Below are positions 25,016-37,000 of a stretch of 64,000 nucleotides of DNA, one piece after another; position 1 is the first letter of the stretch, and each line of letters opens with the position of its first letter. Under the pieces are notes generated by a model. It did not search any database. It worked only from the letters and a program-made list of their open reading frames with translations, and was not told the DNA's origin. A program made the position numbers and the translations under genes. This stretch comes from Perca fluviatilis (taxonomy: Eukaryota; Chordata; Actinopteri; Perciformes; Percidae), in the NCBI RefSeq assembly GCF_010015445.1, contig NC_053120.1:18626308-18690307 (forward strand). The letters run 5' to 3'.

Positions 25016-25272
25016 GTACCGGCGATGAGGGCTTTGAACCGGGCTGTACCGGCGACGAGGGCGTCGAGCCGGGCTGTACCGGCGACGAGGGCGTCGAGCC
25101 GGGCTGTACCGGCGACGAGGGCGTCGAGCCGGGCTGAACCGGCGAAGAGGGCGTCGAGCCGGGCTGAACCGGCGAAGAGGGCGTCGAGCCGGGCTGAACC
25201 GGCGAAGAGGGCGTCGAGCCGGGCTGTATCGGCGAAGAGGGCGTCGAGCCGGGCTGTACCGGCGAAGAGGGC
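25016..25272. repeat. 30-bp minisatellite
   Basis: About eight and a half units of 30 bases containing GGCGTCGAGCCGGGCTG. Encodes SPVQPGSTPS on the minus strand. Confidence 0.9.
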
Positions 25273-25499
25273 TTAGGAAGGGTGCTAGCTAGGTGGGGTT
25301 CAGGAAGGAGGCTAGCTAGCCTGGGCTCAGGGGAAATGCCAGCTAGGCTAGACTCTGGGGAGCCGCTACAAGGCCGGGATCCTAGGAACTCTGGGGAGCC
25401 GCTACACGGCCGGGACTCTAGGGAGCCGCTATACGGCCGGGACTCTAGGAACCCTGGGGGGCCGCTACATGGCCGGGACTCTAGGAACTCTAGGAGACC

Positions 25500-26510
25500 A
25501 GAGGACTCTGGGACACTAGAGAGCTCGGGGAGCTCGGGGACACTAGGAAGCTCTGGGACACTAGAGGACCCTGGGACACTAGAGGACCCTGGGACACTAG
25601 AGGACTCGGGGAACCTTGGGACACTAGAGGACTGACGGGAACGTAGGGACACTAGAGGACTGGCGAACTAGGGACACTAGAGGACTCCGGGAAAACCTAG
25701 GGACACTAGAGGACTTCGGGGGACACTAGAGGACTTCGGGGAACCGAGGGACACTAGAGGACTCTCGAGGGAACCTAGGGACACTAGAGGACTCGCGGGG
25801 AACCTAGGGACACTAGAGGACTTCGAGGGGACACTAGAGAGCTCCGGGGGAACCTAGGGACACTAGAGGACTCGGGGAACCTGGGGACACTAGAGGAGAC
25901 TCGAGAACCCGAGGGACACTAGAGGAATTCGGGAACCGAGGGACACTAGAGGACTTCGGGGAACCGAGGGACACTAAGAGGACTTTCGGGGACACTAGAG
26001 GACTTCCGGGGACACTAGAGGACTCGGGGAACCGAGGGCACTAGAGGACTTCGGGAACCTAGGGACACTAGAGGACTCGGGAACCTAGGGACACTAGAGG
26101 ACTTCGGGGACACTAGAGAGCTCAGGGAACCTAGGGACACTAGAGGACTCGGGGAACCTGGGGACACTAGAGGACTCGGGGAACCTGGGGACACTAGAGG
26201 ACTCGGGGAACCGAGGGACACTAGAGGACTCGGGGACACTAGAGGACTCGGGGACACTAGAGACACTAGAGGACTCTGAGACAATAGAGGACTCGGGGAC
26301 ACTAGGGACAATAGAGGACTCGGGGAACCTAGGGACACTAGAGGACTCGGGGAACCTAGGGACACTAGAGGACTCGGGGAACCTAGGGACACTAGAGGAC
26401 TCGGGGACACTAGAGAGCTCGGGGAACCTAGGGACACTAGAGGACTCGGGGAACCGAGGGACACTAGAGGACTCGGGGACACTAGAGGACTCTGGGACAC
26501 TAGGGACAAG
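25500..26510. repeat. ~27-bp minisatellite array with irregular units
   Basis: About forty units built around GGACACTAGAGGACT followed by CGGGGAACCTAG-like spacers. Unit lengths vary (about 18 to 30 bases). Between 25640 and 26090 the variation is no longer a multiple of three and the minus-strand frame is lost. Confidence 0.9.
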
Positions 26511-26545
26511 GGAACCGCTACCTAGCCTAGAGTCAGGGGGAATCC

Positions 26546-26800
26546 AAACCAACCGGGACTCAGGAAAGCCACTAGCTAGCTGGGACTCAGGAAAGCCACC
26601 AGCCAGCTGGGACTCAGGAAAGCCACCAGCCAGCTGGGACTCAGGAAAGCCACCAGCCAGCTGGGACTCAGGAAAGCCACCAGCCAGCTGGGACTCAGGA
26701 AAGCTACTAGCTAGCTGAGACTCAGGAAAGCTACTAGCTAGCTGAGACTCAGGAAAGCCGCTAGCTAGCTGGGACACAGGGAAGCTACTAGCTAGCTGGG
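26546..26800. repeat. 27-bp minisatellite
   Basis: About nine units of GGGACTCAGGAAAGCCACC plus AGCCAGCT or variants. Encodes ESQLASSFP-type repeats on the minus strand. Confidence 0.9.
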
Positions 26801-26954
26801 ACTCTGGAGAGAGGCCGCTAGCAGGCCGCGTGTCTGTGGAGGCATGGAAAGAGCTGTACATCGGCTCAGAGGCAGGAGGACTGCACGTCAGCTCAGGGTC
26901 AGGAGAGCTGCACGCCAGCTCGGGGTCAGGAGAACCGCCGCACACGCTTCGGGG

Positions 26955-27446
26955 TCAGACACCGGCTCCGGGAACAGAAGGGTTGCTAGTCTCTGCAGGG
27001 CAGTTGCTGTGAGCAGTCTCGGCTGGGCAGTCGCGGTGAGGCCGTCTCGTCGCCGCCAGTCGGTGAGCAGTCTCTGGCTTCTGGTCGACTGGGCAGACGC
27101 TTGCTGGCTTCTGTCCGACTGGGCAGTCAAATGGCTCCCTGCTGAAGTGGGCCTGTGGTGAGGACTTTGGCACCGGATCGGCTGGCTCTGGATCGGCAAG
27201 CGCTACCGTAAGGGAGGAACCACAAACCCAAAGGGCTCGGTCCAGAAACTCACTAAACGGCAGGTTGAGGTCCTCGAGCAGCAGCATCCGAGTAAGTGGG
27301 TCATCTAACCCGCTCCAGAACTGATACTTTAAGAAGTCCTCCTCCCAGCCCGCACTGTGATAATAACAGAGGTAAACTGCAACAAAATCTTCCAGAGTGT
27401 CTCCGTTTTGATTGAACAGATGATCTTCCATGGCGTCCTCATCCAT
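26955..27446 (-). CDS. Gag-like N-terminal frame of the LTR element
   Basis: A 163-codon frame starts 26 bases inside the 5' LTR. Residues about 10-75 (DTLEDFVAVYLCYYHSAGW, then FWSGLDDPLTRMLL and FSEFLDRALWVCGSSLTVA) resemble the capsid-like segment of fish Ty3-type gag proteins. The rest is P/A/S-rich. No CCHC zinc knuckle is seen. A TGA at 26955-26957 ends it, but the same frame reopens at once and continues as proline-rich repeats. It would form or contribute to a particle protein. This is a retroelement gene, not a host gene. Confidence 0.6.
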   Translation of the reverse strand: MDEDAMEDHLFNQNGDTLEDFVAVYLCYYHSAGWEEDFLKYQFWSGLDDPLTRMLLLEDLNLPFSEFLDRALWVCGSSLTVALADPEPADPVPKSSPQAHFSREPFDCPVGQKPASVCPVDQKPETAHRLAATRRPHRDCPAETAHSNCPAETSNPSVPGAGV

Positions 27447-27472
27447 GTTTATTTAGTTGTGGTCAAGTCTTC

Positions 27473-27954
27473 TGTCACGGACGACCAGGAGACAGACTGC
27501 AGTAGAGAAGCTGAGCTTTATTAACAATGATCCAACAACGAGCAGGAAGCAACAGGCAGGAAATCTGGTAGCTGGGTAGGCAGGTTCCAGAGCAGCAGCA
27601 GACAACAGGATCCGAAGTACAGGGTAGGCAAACTTGGAATGACTAGGCTTAATGTGCGTGGTCAAAGCATCATGTGGAAACGAGACTTGACAAGGAGTGT
27701 GTGTGGTTGTGCTGCTTATGTAGGTGGTGGCTGATTAGTTGCAGGTGGTGGACTGAGGATGAGGCTTGATGAGGTGCAGGTGTGTGTAATTAGGACTGAG
27801 GGGACTGGGAGAGTCTGATCTGCGTGAGTGACGAGGAGTATGAATCAGTGGGAGGAGTGTGTGCTGGAGAATGAGAGAGAGTGAGTGCTGGTGACAGTGA
27901 ATGGGGAAACAAACAGTCAATGAACACTGACTAACAGTCCAAGACACCCTGACA
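27473..27954 (-). repeat. 5' LTR of the retrotransposon
   Basis: 482 bases. In the sense (minus) orientation it begins TGTCAGGG, has a TACATAAG box that could serve as a TATA element, and carries the poly(A) signal AATAAAG about 50 bases before its end. It ends CGTGACA. Confidence 0.9.
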
Positions 27955-27959
27955 AAAAC

Positions 27960-29740
27960 AAACTCAGAATAGTGATATTCGATATTTTTTCATTGTCAAT
28001 AAATCCCATGCAAAGACCAAAACTAACAATGAATTGATCCTGTGTATATGAAGCCTGATATACAATAGCCCAGTCCTTTGACATGTTCCTTCATTACCAT
28101 AAAAACTACTTTAATACTTTCAAAATACTACAAAAAAATACTTACCAAATGTGTATTCATCCACGATAAAAAAATGTTCCAACAACATATAAAACTAAAC
28201 AACAGAAACCCCCCCCCCAAAAAAATAGAACTATGTATTTGTGATCTATGATGATATGTGATAACTGATCTTTTTTAAATGTAAGTCTAATATTTATTCT
28301 CCTTTAAGCTCTGCTTTGGTCTCCACCAACTCCCAGCTAAAAATATTTGGATCTTTAGCAGCTAAATGCTCCACAAACTCACCCACTAGAAGGTGACGTG
28401 AAAACCTGCAGACAACTGATTGGTCAGCAGGGTTTCCCGCAGCACTTTGCAGTTAAGGCGGCCGACTTAGACAAAAATTATTTATTTATCTCTCTGTGCC
28501 AAATTTCGGTTCCAAAAGCCTCTGAGCACATAAGTGCAAGCTTATCTGTCCTCTCTGCATAGTGACAGAGAGCGGAGCTCCGACACACACGTGCAGAGGC
28601 AATGCCAATAAAATGGTTTCAAGTCTGGTTACAGTTTTTTAAAAGTTCATGCAGGCAGCGTTTTCTGTAATATGATATAATGGTGAGACGAAAGCGGTCG
28701 AGGTGACGCTTTCTCTGAGACAATTCAATTCAATTTTATTTATAGTATCAAATCATAAGAGTTATCTCAGGACACTTTACATCTGTAAAGTGTCCTGAGA
28801 TAACTCTTATGATACAGTAGGTCTAGACCACACTCTATAATTTACAAAGACCCAACAATTTCAGTAATTCCCAGTAGGCACAACAGTGGTCTCTGTGCCC
28901 TGATGACTGACTGACAGGCTGAGGTTGTAAGGCAAGGCAACTTTATTTCTACAGCACCTTTCAGCAACAAGGCAATTCAATTACATACATATGACACATA
29001 CATACATACAATTACATACACCTTTGCACTTAAGTTAGTTCTTCATTAGTTCAATGTTGACAACAGGGCAGTGACCAAGTGTATTGTTAAAGGTTTTTGT
29101 CATTATGCAGTTTGCACTAAAAAGTCTTTGTTCTTTACATTCCTTTGCATTTTAGTTAGTTCAGTATTAGCCTGTAAACAAAGTAATTTCTTTATTTCTT
29201 TATTATTTATAATATGTTCATGTTGTGGCAAAAAGGTTTCCCTTTTGTTGTTAATTTTTAAAGTTGGGATTGATACCAATCCTGAGTATCTGACTGGCGC
29301 ACCCCTATTGAAAAGCACAACCAGTGTTATTAATGTTACTCTGAGTGAGCAGTGTTACCAGAATTTTTTAATTTTGAAAACTGTTTTGATTGACAATTAA
29401 GGTGGAAAATAAAAATTTAGTGTTTAATGTATTTTTGTTGATGTTGAAATGGATTTTAAAACATATGGTATCGAAAAGTAAGTATCGTTAAGGAATCGGC
29501 ATCGAAACGGAGGTATCGAAATTGGCAACCTCAAATTATCCTTCTGATGGTAACTTTGCTATTAGTTTCAAGAATAGTCTGCATATTTGTGTTCACTGAA
29601 GAACCGAGGCAAAGCTTGTGAAGACTTTGAGTTATTCTTCAAGGGTAGGAAGCAGATGGCAAGCTTATTCAATCATTTCTGTCTTCTGTTCACTGTCAGA
29701 AGTCAATTCAAAATGTATTGGCAGAAACAGCAGTCATAGC
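27960..29740. repeat. Nested interspersed repeats upstream of nmur1
   Basis: The segments GCAAGCTTATCTGTCCTCTCTG (28537-28558) and CTGATGACTGACTGACAGGC ... GCAAGGCAACTTTATTTCTA (about 28898-28950) also occur in the hAT-type element at 47841-48478, so a diverged relative lies here. It is interrupted by a piece of the CAATTCAATTTTATTTATAG repeat (28724-28880). Right-hand words GGTATCGAAA and AATCGGCATCGAAAC (about 29467-29505) may be its far end. No gene is seen. Confidence 0.5.
28752..28813. repeat. Inverted repeat with 30-bp perfect arms
   Basis: 28752-28781 and 28784-28813 are exact reverse complements separated by TC. The arm is the GAGTTATCTCAGGACACTTT part of the dispersed repeat, here duplicated head to head. 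Confidence 0.9.
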
Positions 29741-29890
29741 TAATCTAATTCATCCATCCATCCATTTATTGTCTGTAACCACTTATCCTATTCAGGGTCG
29801 AGGGGGACTTGAGCCGATTCCAGCTGACATTAGGGGAGGGGCGGGGTACACCCTCGACAGGTCGGCAGACTATTACGGGGCTAATTTAAT
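29741..29890 (+). repeat. Fish interspersed repeat (CATCCATCCATCC type)
   Basis: Starts with a CATC repeat, then TTATTGTCTGTAACCACTTATCC, CAGGGTCGAGGGGG, CCAGCTGACATTAGG and GGGTACACCCTCGACAGGTC. I recognise this as a very common teleost repeat. The 85-codon frame over it is not a gene. Confidence 0.7.
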
Positions 29891-30167
29891 TCAGAGTTTG
29901 GGAAAAGGGTCAGGAAACAAAGTAAAGAGAGATAAATGTCAAGATGTGAAGCAACTCCTTCCTCATTTGTGCTGACACAAGTGCATTTGCAGTAATCGAC
30001 AAAACTTTGATTCCTGTTCAACTATTACTAGAAATCTATTTTGTATAAATGGCATTACTTTTAACTTTATTCTCATTTGTGTTCAGAACTTTTGTTTAAC
30101 AATGGCATACTGATGTCTGTTTCATCTTTTTTTTTTCTCAGATAACGAGTTTGATTACTTTGGCAGA

Positions 30168-31086
30168 ATGTCAGCTTACAACTGCTCTTTTGATCTAATG
30201 GCTGAAAAAGATGGCTGGCTTTGTCCTCCTGGGGAAAAGTGTGTCAATTTGTCCTCTGGCATAAACAGAAGCCACATTGATCTGGATGATGCATGTCTGA
30301 CAGAGGAAGAGTACCTGGAGAAATATCTGGGGCCTCGTCGATCATCTGTGTTCCTTCCCATCTGCCACATCTACTTGGTCATCTTCCTGGTAGGTATGGT
30401 GGGGAATGTGCTGACATGCACTGTCATTGCACGCAACAAAGTGATGTGGACGCCAACAAACTACTACTTGTTCAGCCTGGCGGTGTCAGACCTGCTGGTG
30501 CTGTTGCTCGGCATGCCATTAGAGCTGTATGAGCTGTGGCAGAACTACCCCTTCCTCCTGGGGAAGGGCGGCTGCTACTTCAAAACGTTTATATTCGAGA
30601 CTGTTTGCTTGGCGTCTATCCTCAACGTGACAGCGCTGAGCGTGGAGCGCTACATTGCTGTGGTTCACCCGCTACGAGCAAAGTACGTTGTAACACGCAC
30701 CCATGCCAAGCGGGTCATACTTACAGTGTGGGGTGTGTCGGTGTTGTGTGCTTTGCCGAACACAAGTCTGCATGGGATCACCGTCCTTCACAGTCGCTCT
30801 ACTAGCCCTGCTGGTAACATAACCGTGGAGATCCCTGACTCAGTGATCTGTACGTTGGTAAAACCGCGCTGGATTTACAACCTGACCATCCAGGTGACCA
30901 CCTTGCTATTTTTCATGCTGCCCATGCTCACCATCAGCGCTCTCTACATGCTTATCGGGTTGCAGCTGAAGCGAGAGAAGATGCGTCAGACACTGGAGGC
31001 GAAGACGGGCTTTGGACAGGACAGCTTCTGTAGCGTCAGATCACAGCAGCAGAAGGCACGTCGCCGGCAGGTCACTAAAATGTTGT
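30168..31086 (+). CDS. nmur1: nmur1 coding exon A (TM1-TM5 and third loop)
   Basis: 919 bases. The exon itself begins at 30142 after a poly-T/CAG acceptor. It ends after one base of codon 307, followed by GTGAGTATC. Intron position inside KML|F just before TM6 is typical of this receptor group. Confidence 0.92.
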
Positions 31087-34000
31087 GTGAGTATCAAACA
31101 AGTCTTTTTCTTTTATCTTACCCAGATCTCACCTGTAAGCAAACCTGTTCATGGGACAAAGAGCCCAATCAATAGTTGAATTTTTAGGCCAAAACAAATA
31201 TTTAAGAGTTTTTAAAGATTAGATGAGCAACTTTCTTTGTGATATAAGGGGCACTATCTTGAAACAAATCCCTGCCAGCTGGAATCCCATAGTGCTCCTT
31301 GTGAAAGATGTACCACTTCTTATTATGGATGTATGTTTAAAACTTCTTCTGGCTAAGCCAGCTGACTTCCTGTTGGCTCCCTGCATACAAATCTCTGTTT
31401 AAATTTATATTAGGCTATATTAAATAGGAAATTTAAATGTTTTTGGCAATGGAGTCTGGTGCCTTTAAAGGGGTGATAGAATGATTATATAGTTCCTTAA
31501 GGTCTCCTAATGGGGTATGTAACATTGGTTGGGCTGAATATTGCCCGAATGCTATTTTATTAGGCCCTTAACTACCCTGTGAATATGGCTCTATTTGGAA
31601 CAAGAGCTTTTCTTCCAAATATGGTATGCTAATGAATATTCAGAATGAGCTACGCGCTGATTGGTTTGCGCAAACTACATAGAAACATATGGAATACTCG
31701 TCAGCAGGCCTCATATTTCAGACATACATTGTTTGTCGGGCTATTTCGTTATTAAATTCACTTCTGAGACTTTTTTAAGCGAGAAATCAACTATATAAAG
31801 CTCAAATATGGGCCGTTTTACGAAAATTGATGGCTAATTGCAAATTTGGTAAGACTGTGTGTCGGAGTTCAGCCGCTGGTGCTGCCTCGCCGCCCGGCCT
31901 GCCTTCCTTCACAGACCCCGGCCTGCTATGAGGTACTTGGAGCTCCGTCGCGGCTGGCAGCCCACAGCAGGGACTACCAACACTGCTGCCCTGACAGAGC
32001 TCCAGGGCCTTCAACTCCCCTCTTCCTGCTAGCTAAATGGCCCGTTGTGTGTGAGTGAGAGCGCGGTCAGCGAGCTTGTTACACCAGCAATCTCTTACCA
32101 CATGTTACACACGTCACGCCACTTATACAAAATCTAACTAAAGGTCTTATAAAGCTAACAACTGTGTCCGATTTCAAGTTAATGAATATTTGTGAAGACA
32201 AAGTGTTTCGTTTGCTGCGACTGTCCCTTCAATCCTAGCTATGTGTAGCTACAAACCACGGATAGTTAGCTTCCTTTTCGCCTTAATTTGAGTATATTTA
32301 CAGTTTGAATTTCGTCACGCCACTTACACATCTAACTAAATGTCTTATAAACCTAACAACGGTGTCCGATTTCAAGTTAATTAATATTTGTGAAGACTAG
32401 CTAGGTGTTTCGTTAGCTGTGACTGTCCCTTCAATCCTAGCTACAAATCACGGATAGTTAGCTTCCTTTTCGCCTTAATTAGAGTATATTTACAGTTTGA
32501 ACTTCGTCACGCCACTTACACAACATCTAACTATATGTCTTATAAACCTAACAACTGTGTCCGATTTCAAGTTATTATTTGTGAAGACAAAGTGTTTCGT
32601 TTGCTGCGACTGTCCCTTCAATCCTAGCTATGTGTAGCTACAAACCACGGATAGTTAGCTTCCTTTTCGCCTTAATTTGAGTATATTTACAGTTTGAATT
32701 TTGTCACGCCACTTACACATCTAACTAAATGTCTTATAAACCTAACAACGGTGTCCGATTTCAAGTTAATTAATATTTGTGAAGACTAGCTAGGTGTTTC
32801 GTTAGCTGTGACTGTCCCTTCAATCCTAGCTACAAATCACGGATAGTTAGCTTCCTTTTCGCCTTAATTAGAGTATATTTACAGTTTGAACTTTGTCACG
32901 CCACTTACACAACATCTAACTATATGTCTTATAAACCTAACAACGGTGTCCGATTTCAAGTTATTATTTGTGAAGACTAGCTAGGTGTTTCGTTAGCTGC
33001 GACTATCACTTCAATCCTAGCTACAAATCACGGATAGTTAGCTTCCTTTTCGCCTTAATTAGAGTATATTTACAGTTTGAATTTCATCACGCCACTTACA
33101 CAACATTTAACTATACGTCTTATAAACCTAACAACGGTGTCCGATTTCAAGTTAATATTTGTGAAGACTGGCTAGGTGTTTCGTTAGCTGCGACTGTCCC
33201 TTCAATCCTAGCTACAAATCACGGATAGTTAGCTTCCTTTTCACCTTAATTCAAGTATATTTACAGTTTGAATTTCGTCACGCTACTTAGACAACATCTA
33301 ACTATATGTCTTATAAACCTAACAACGGTGTCCGATTTCAAATTAATTAATATTTGTGAAGACTAGGTGTTTCGTTAGCTGTGACTGTCCCTTCAATCCT
33401 AGCTACAAATCACGGATAGTTAGGTTCCTTTTCGGCGTAATTCGAGTATATTTACAGTTTGAATTTCGTCACGCCACATATACAACATCTAACTAAATGT
33501 CTTATAAAGCTAACAACGGTGTCCGATTTCAAGTTAATGAATTTTTGTGAATTCCAGAGGAATTCTAAGAGGAGGCTAGCTAGCTCTCATTGATAGAGCT
33601 AGAGCAACCAGTCGCAGGCGCTCTATCAATGGAGACTACGGACACGCGGCATTTATTTCCTCAATCGTTTGTTTAAATAACTCAACACATTATAATTACA
33701 CACATTTAAAAGAGTAACTGGAACCTGTGGTAAGAGAATGCTGGCGTAACAAGCTCGCTGGGACCGCTTTCACTCACATACACCGGGCATTTAGCTAGCA
33801 GGAAGAGGGAAGTTGGAGGCCCTGGAGCTCTGTCAGAGCAGCAGCGTTTCGTAGTCCATTAGCCCAAAACGGTGACTTTGCGCGGGTATGGAGTGCTGTG
33901 GGTTGCCAGCCGTGACTGAGCTCCATCTACCTCACAGCAGGCTGGGGTCTGTGAAGGAAGGCAGGCCAGGCGGCGAGGCAGCTACACAGGCAGCACCAGC

Positions 34001-37000
34001 CTCTGAACTCCGACACACAGTCAGACAAAATTTGCAATTAGACATAAATTTTCGTAAAACGGCCCATATTTGACCTCTACATAGTTGATTTCTCGCATAA
34101 AAAAGTCTCAGAAGTGAATTTAATGGTAAAATAGCATATGAACAATGTATACAATTTCTGAGATCTGCACGACCTAGATTCAGAAGACTAACTGATCTCA
34201 GGTCAGTTGTGTAGCCTATGCAAATGTTGGGGCGTGACAAACACAGACTAGAGCCAAATGAGGAGGAGCCGCAATAGTTGACGTCAACTATGGGGCTCGT
34301 TAAGATTCGCCCGTTTTCAGAGGCAGTTTCAAATAGTGAGATTTGCAGAGAAAAGAGGTGTCAATGGGATTTAGAGGTTCTATGTATGTCCTAGTTACCC
34401 ACTAAACTGTCATTATTCAACTATGACAAGGTAAAATCAGTTTTGCATTCTATCACCCCTTTAACAAGAGCATATAAAGCAATGGCTTCAGTTCCTCCAG
34501 CCATCTAACGGCAAGTTAAATGACTGAAAATATTCAAAATATAGCATACACTTAAACAATTCATTATTTATTTTTTTAAATGGGCCTTTTTTTTGGTGGC
34601 TAAAATATGTTTTTCTGCAGCCCCCTGTCCACATAGTACATTGTTTAGCTTCTGTGCCAGTCCTCCTGTCTGCTTCTCCAAACCATCTACTGTAGATAAT
34701 ACACCGACTATAGATAAGTAGCCTACCTCATACAATCCCACTTCAAAAAATCCAAGCTGTCCCTTAAAATAATGTCAAATATTCTGAACCGAGTCGGACA
34801 GCTGCAATTTTATAAAACTGTAGCATTGACGGGGGCTCCAGCTGACCAATGACTGGAGCCAAACACGACTGACGTCATGACGCAGAAAATTACGTAGTGA
34901 TTTTGTAAAAAAACATTTGTTATAATTAATTGAAGTGTTAAAAAAACAACATGCGCCGATTTAATATATTGATCTCCACGCAATGTCAGTATCGATTATG
35001 CAGACTAATCGCGGCTGCCCCTATGTAAATAAATTTAAATTGCAGTTTAATTCAGTGTTTCTCCTGAAATAACACTTTCAATCAATTTGTATCATTGGGA
35101 ATAAACAATTGAAGATTTTAGACTTGAACATTTTGTAGATATGTTCTGTGAACACTGTATACTACTGTATAACAGGGTTTGACACAGACTCTCATATAAG
35201 CCTAATGACGTAGCCCACATGTGCTTTTGTATCGCTTAGAGGTGAAGGTGAAAGCAGTGAAATGTAGAGGTGAACATCTTTCATGGTGCATAACATTGAG
35301 GTATTTATCAACTCCTGGTCTATACAATGCAATGACATTTAAAGTGCCCATATTATGAAAAAAACACTTTCTGGTATTTGGGGTGTTCTTTTGTGTCTCT
35401 GGTGCTTCCACACACATACAAACTTTGAAAAAAATACATCCATGCTGTTTTGAGTGAGATACGGTTTCTGAATGTGTCCTGCTTTCAGTCTCCTGGTGAG
35501 TTGTTCAAAATCGACTCGGACTGTGACGTCACAATCCGAAATGAGCTGGCTAACCGTAACCGTTAGCTCGTAGCGTTAGCATTAGCATGCTAACGCTAAT
35601 GCTAACACTAGCATGGTACCTCGTTCTCAATAGCAAAGCACTGCTACAACACACACAAGTTCACCATAATCCACAAAAGAACTACTTACATGTGCGCCCT
35701 CATTTAGAAGTCTCCCAGCTAATCCTGCCTTGTAACTGACCAAAGTTGGAGAAACAGGCTTTCTTTTACTGTCTCTAGAGTTAGCTAGCTGACATGCTCT
35801 ACATCTGAACTACTGAGCATGTGCAAGTGCAATCAAAGATAGTACAGAAGAAGAAGATGAAAAGAGGTCTCACTCTGTAGCTAAAACATAAACCAGGTGA
35901 AAAGAGGATCTACAGCAGTGAGAGAGAGCTGTGCAGTACAACAACAATATGGTGTTTTTTGAAAATTAAACCATGTAAACCTATTCTGGTACAACCTTAC
36001 AATACAATTATGAACCTGAAAATGAGTATAATATGGGCGCTTTAAATGCCTGGATGCACAGGTGCAGATGTTTAGATAAAAAATTCAGTCATCTACTTAA
36101 GGTTGTGTTTAGAATTCTACTCAGAGACATATACACCTCTGGGGTTATCACATCCTTATTTCGGGCAATGTTTAGTCAAGAAAGTACAATATTTAGAATC
36201 ATTATTAAAAAGGTCAGAGTAATCCATGAAGATTGTCATCAATATGGCTAAAAACGTTGGAAGCTGAAAGGTCAGAGAAGCACAGAGAAGGAATGCAGCT
36301 CATATACCAACAGTCTGTAACTACTTGATGACATGCTACTACATGACGACAGCATAAACAGCTGCTGATGAGCAGTAGGGATTTTCTGTCGGCTCCTGGG
36401 ATAAAACGTGTGTAACTGCATGAATTTAGCGGTTCAACCAAACAATCTTTCTGGACAAATAAAGGTAAATACAGGAAATTAAGTCTGTGAAAATGTATTG
36501 TAAAATACTGTAAAGTAACATATCATAAATAATTTGTAAATACTATAATACCTAATAATCTTTTTAAAACCTCCCAAAACTCCCTATATTAATAGTCAAA
36601 GTCATGCCATATACTGTGCTACATTGGATGCTTACTGGAGATGGTCATATGATATAGAATAAACCATGTTTCAGAAACAGTTAGGCCAGTTTTTTTACCT
36701 CAAATGTCAATAACTGATTTCAGTGAGTAGTTTGACAGATTTTCCCATTTTAAAACGGGAAGACAAGGCTAGTGACAACCCAATGCCTAGTGCATTTGTC
36801 CAATTAGGTATAGGATCATGTTTTTATCTGTGAGAAGGGGCTATCTACAGATAATTCATATATGTTTAGTATAGCCTTGAAATAGTCCAACCCCTTGCAT
36901 TGATTTGTGAAAAATTTATGCTATTTCAACCAATTCTCACATGTTTGCAAGTTTGTCCAATAATGTCAAGTAATAAGGATAATTTCCTTTTTGTTTACTG

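Larger units (their letters stand above)
24309..26945 (-). pseudogene. Proline-rich repeat continuation of the LTR-element ORF
   Basis: Three blocks (26945-26094, 25652-24954, 24950-24309) lie in the same frame as the gag-like ORF, separated by stops and one stretch (about 25653-26093) where the frame is lost. They encode short repeats: ESQLAxxFP (9 aa), SSSVPRFPE (9 aa), SPVQPGSTPS (10 aa) and PPWPPEGSA (9 aa). Repeat units are mostly multiples of three bases, so copy changes keep the frame. Composition suggests an unstructured protein or linker. A real product is uncertain because of the stops. Confidence 0.5.
24047..27954 (-). mobile_element. Young non-autonomous LTR retrotransposon
   Basis: Two 482-base direct repeats bound the element. 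Each reads TGTCAGGGTG ... CGTCCGTGACA on the minus strand, with TGTCA/TGACA termini. A 5-base target duplication AAAAC lies immediately outside (24042-24046 and 27955-27959). A G-rich polypurine tract sits next to the 3' LTR. The LTRs differ at only two positions that I can see, so the insertion is recent. The 2.94-kb interior has a gag-like start followed by proline-rich tandem repeats. No protease, reverse transcriptase, RNase H or integrase is visible, so movement would need enzymes from a partner element. Confidence 0.9.

Noticed and set aside
24661..25635. Plus-strand ORFs of 81-158 codons in the LTR element
   Set aside because: They are antisense to the element and arise because minisatellite units of 27 and 30 bases keep all frames open.
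32110..33545. CRISPR-like regular repeats
   Set aside because: The whole 195-bp unit repeats with no unique spacers, in a vertebrate transposon. It is a tandem array.
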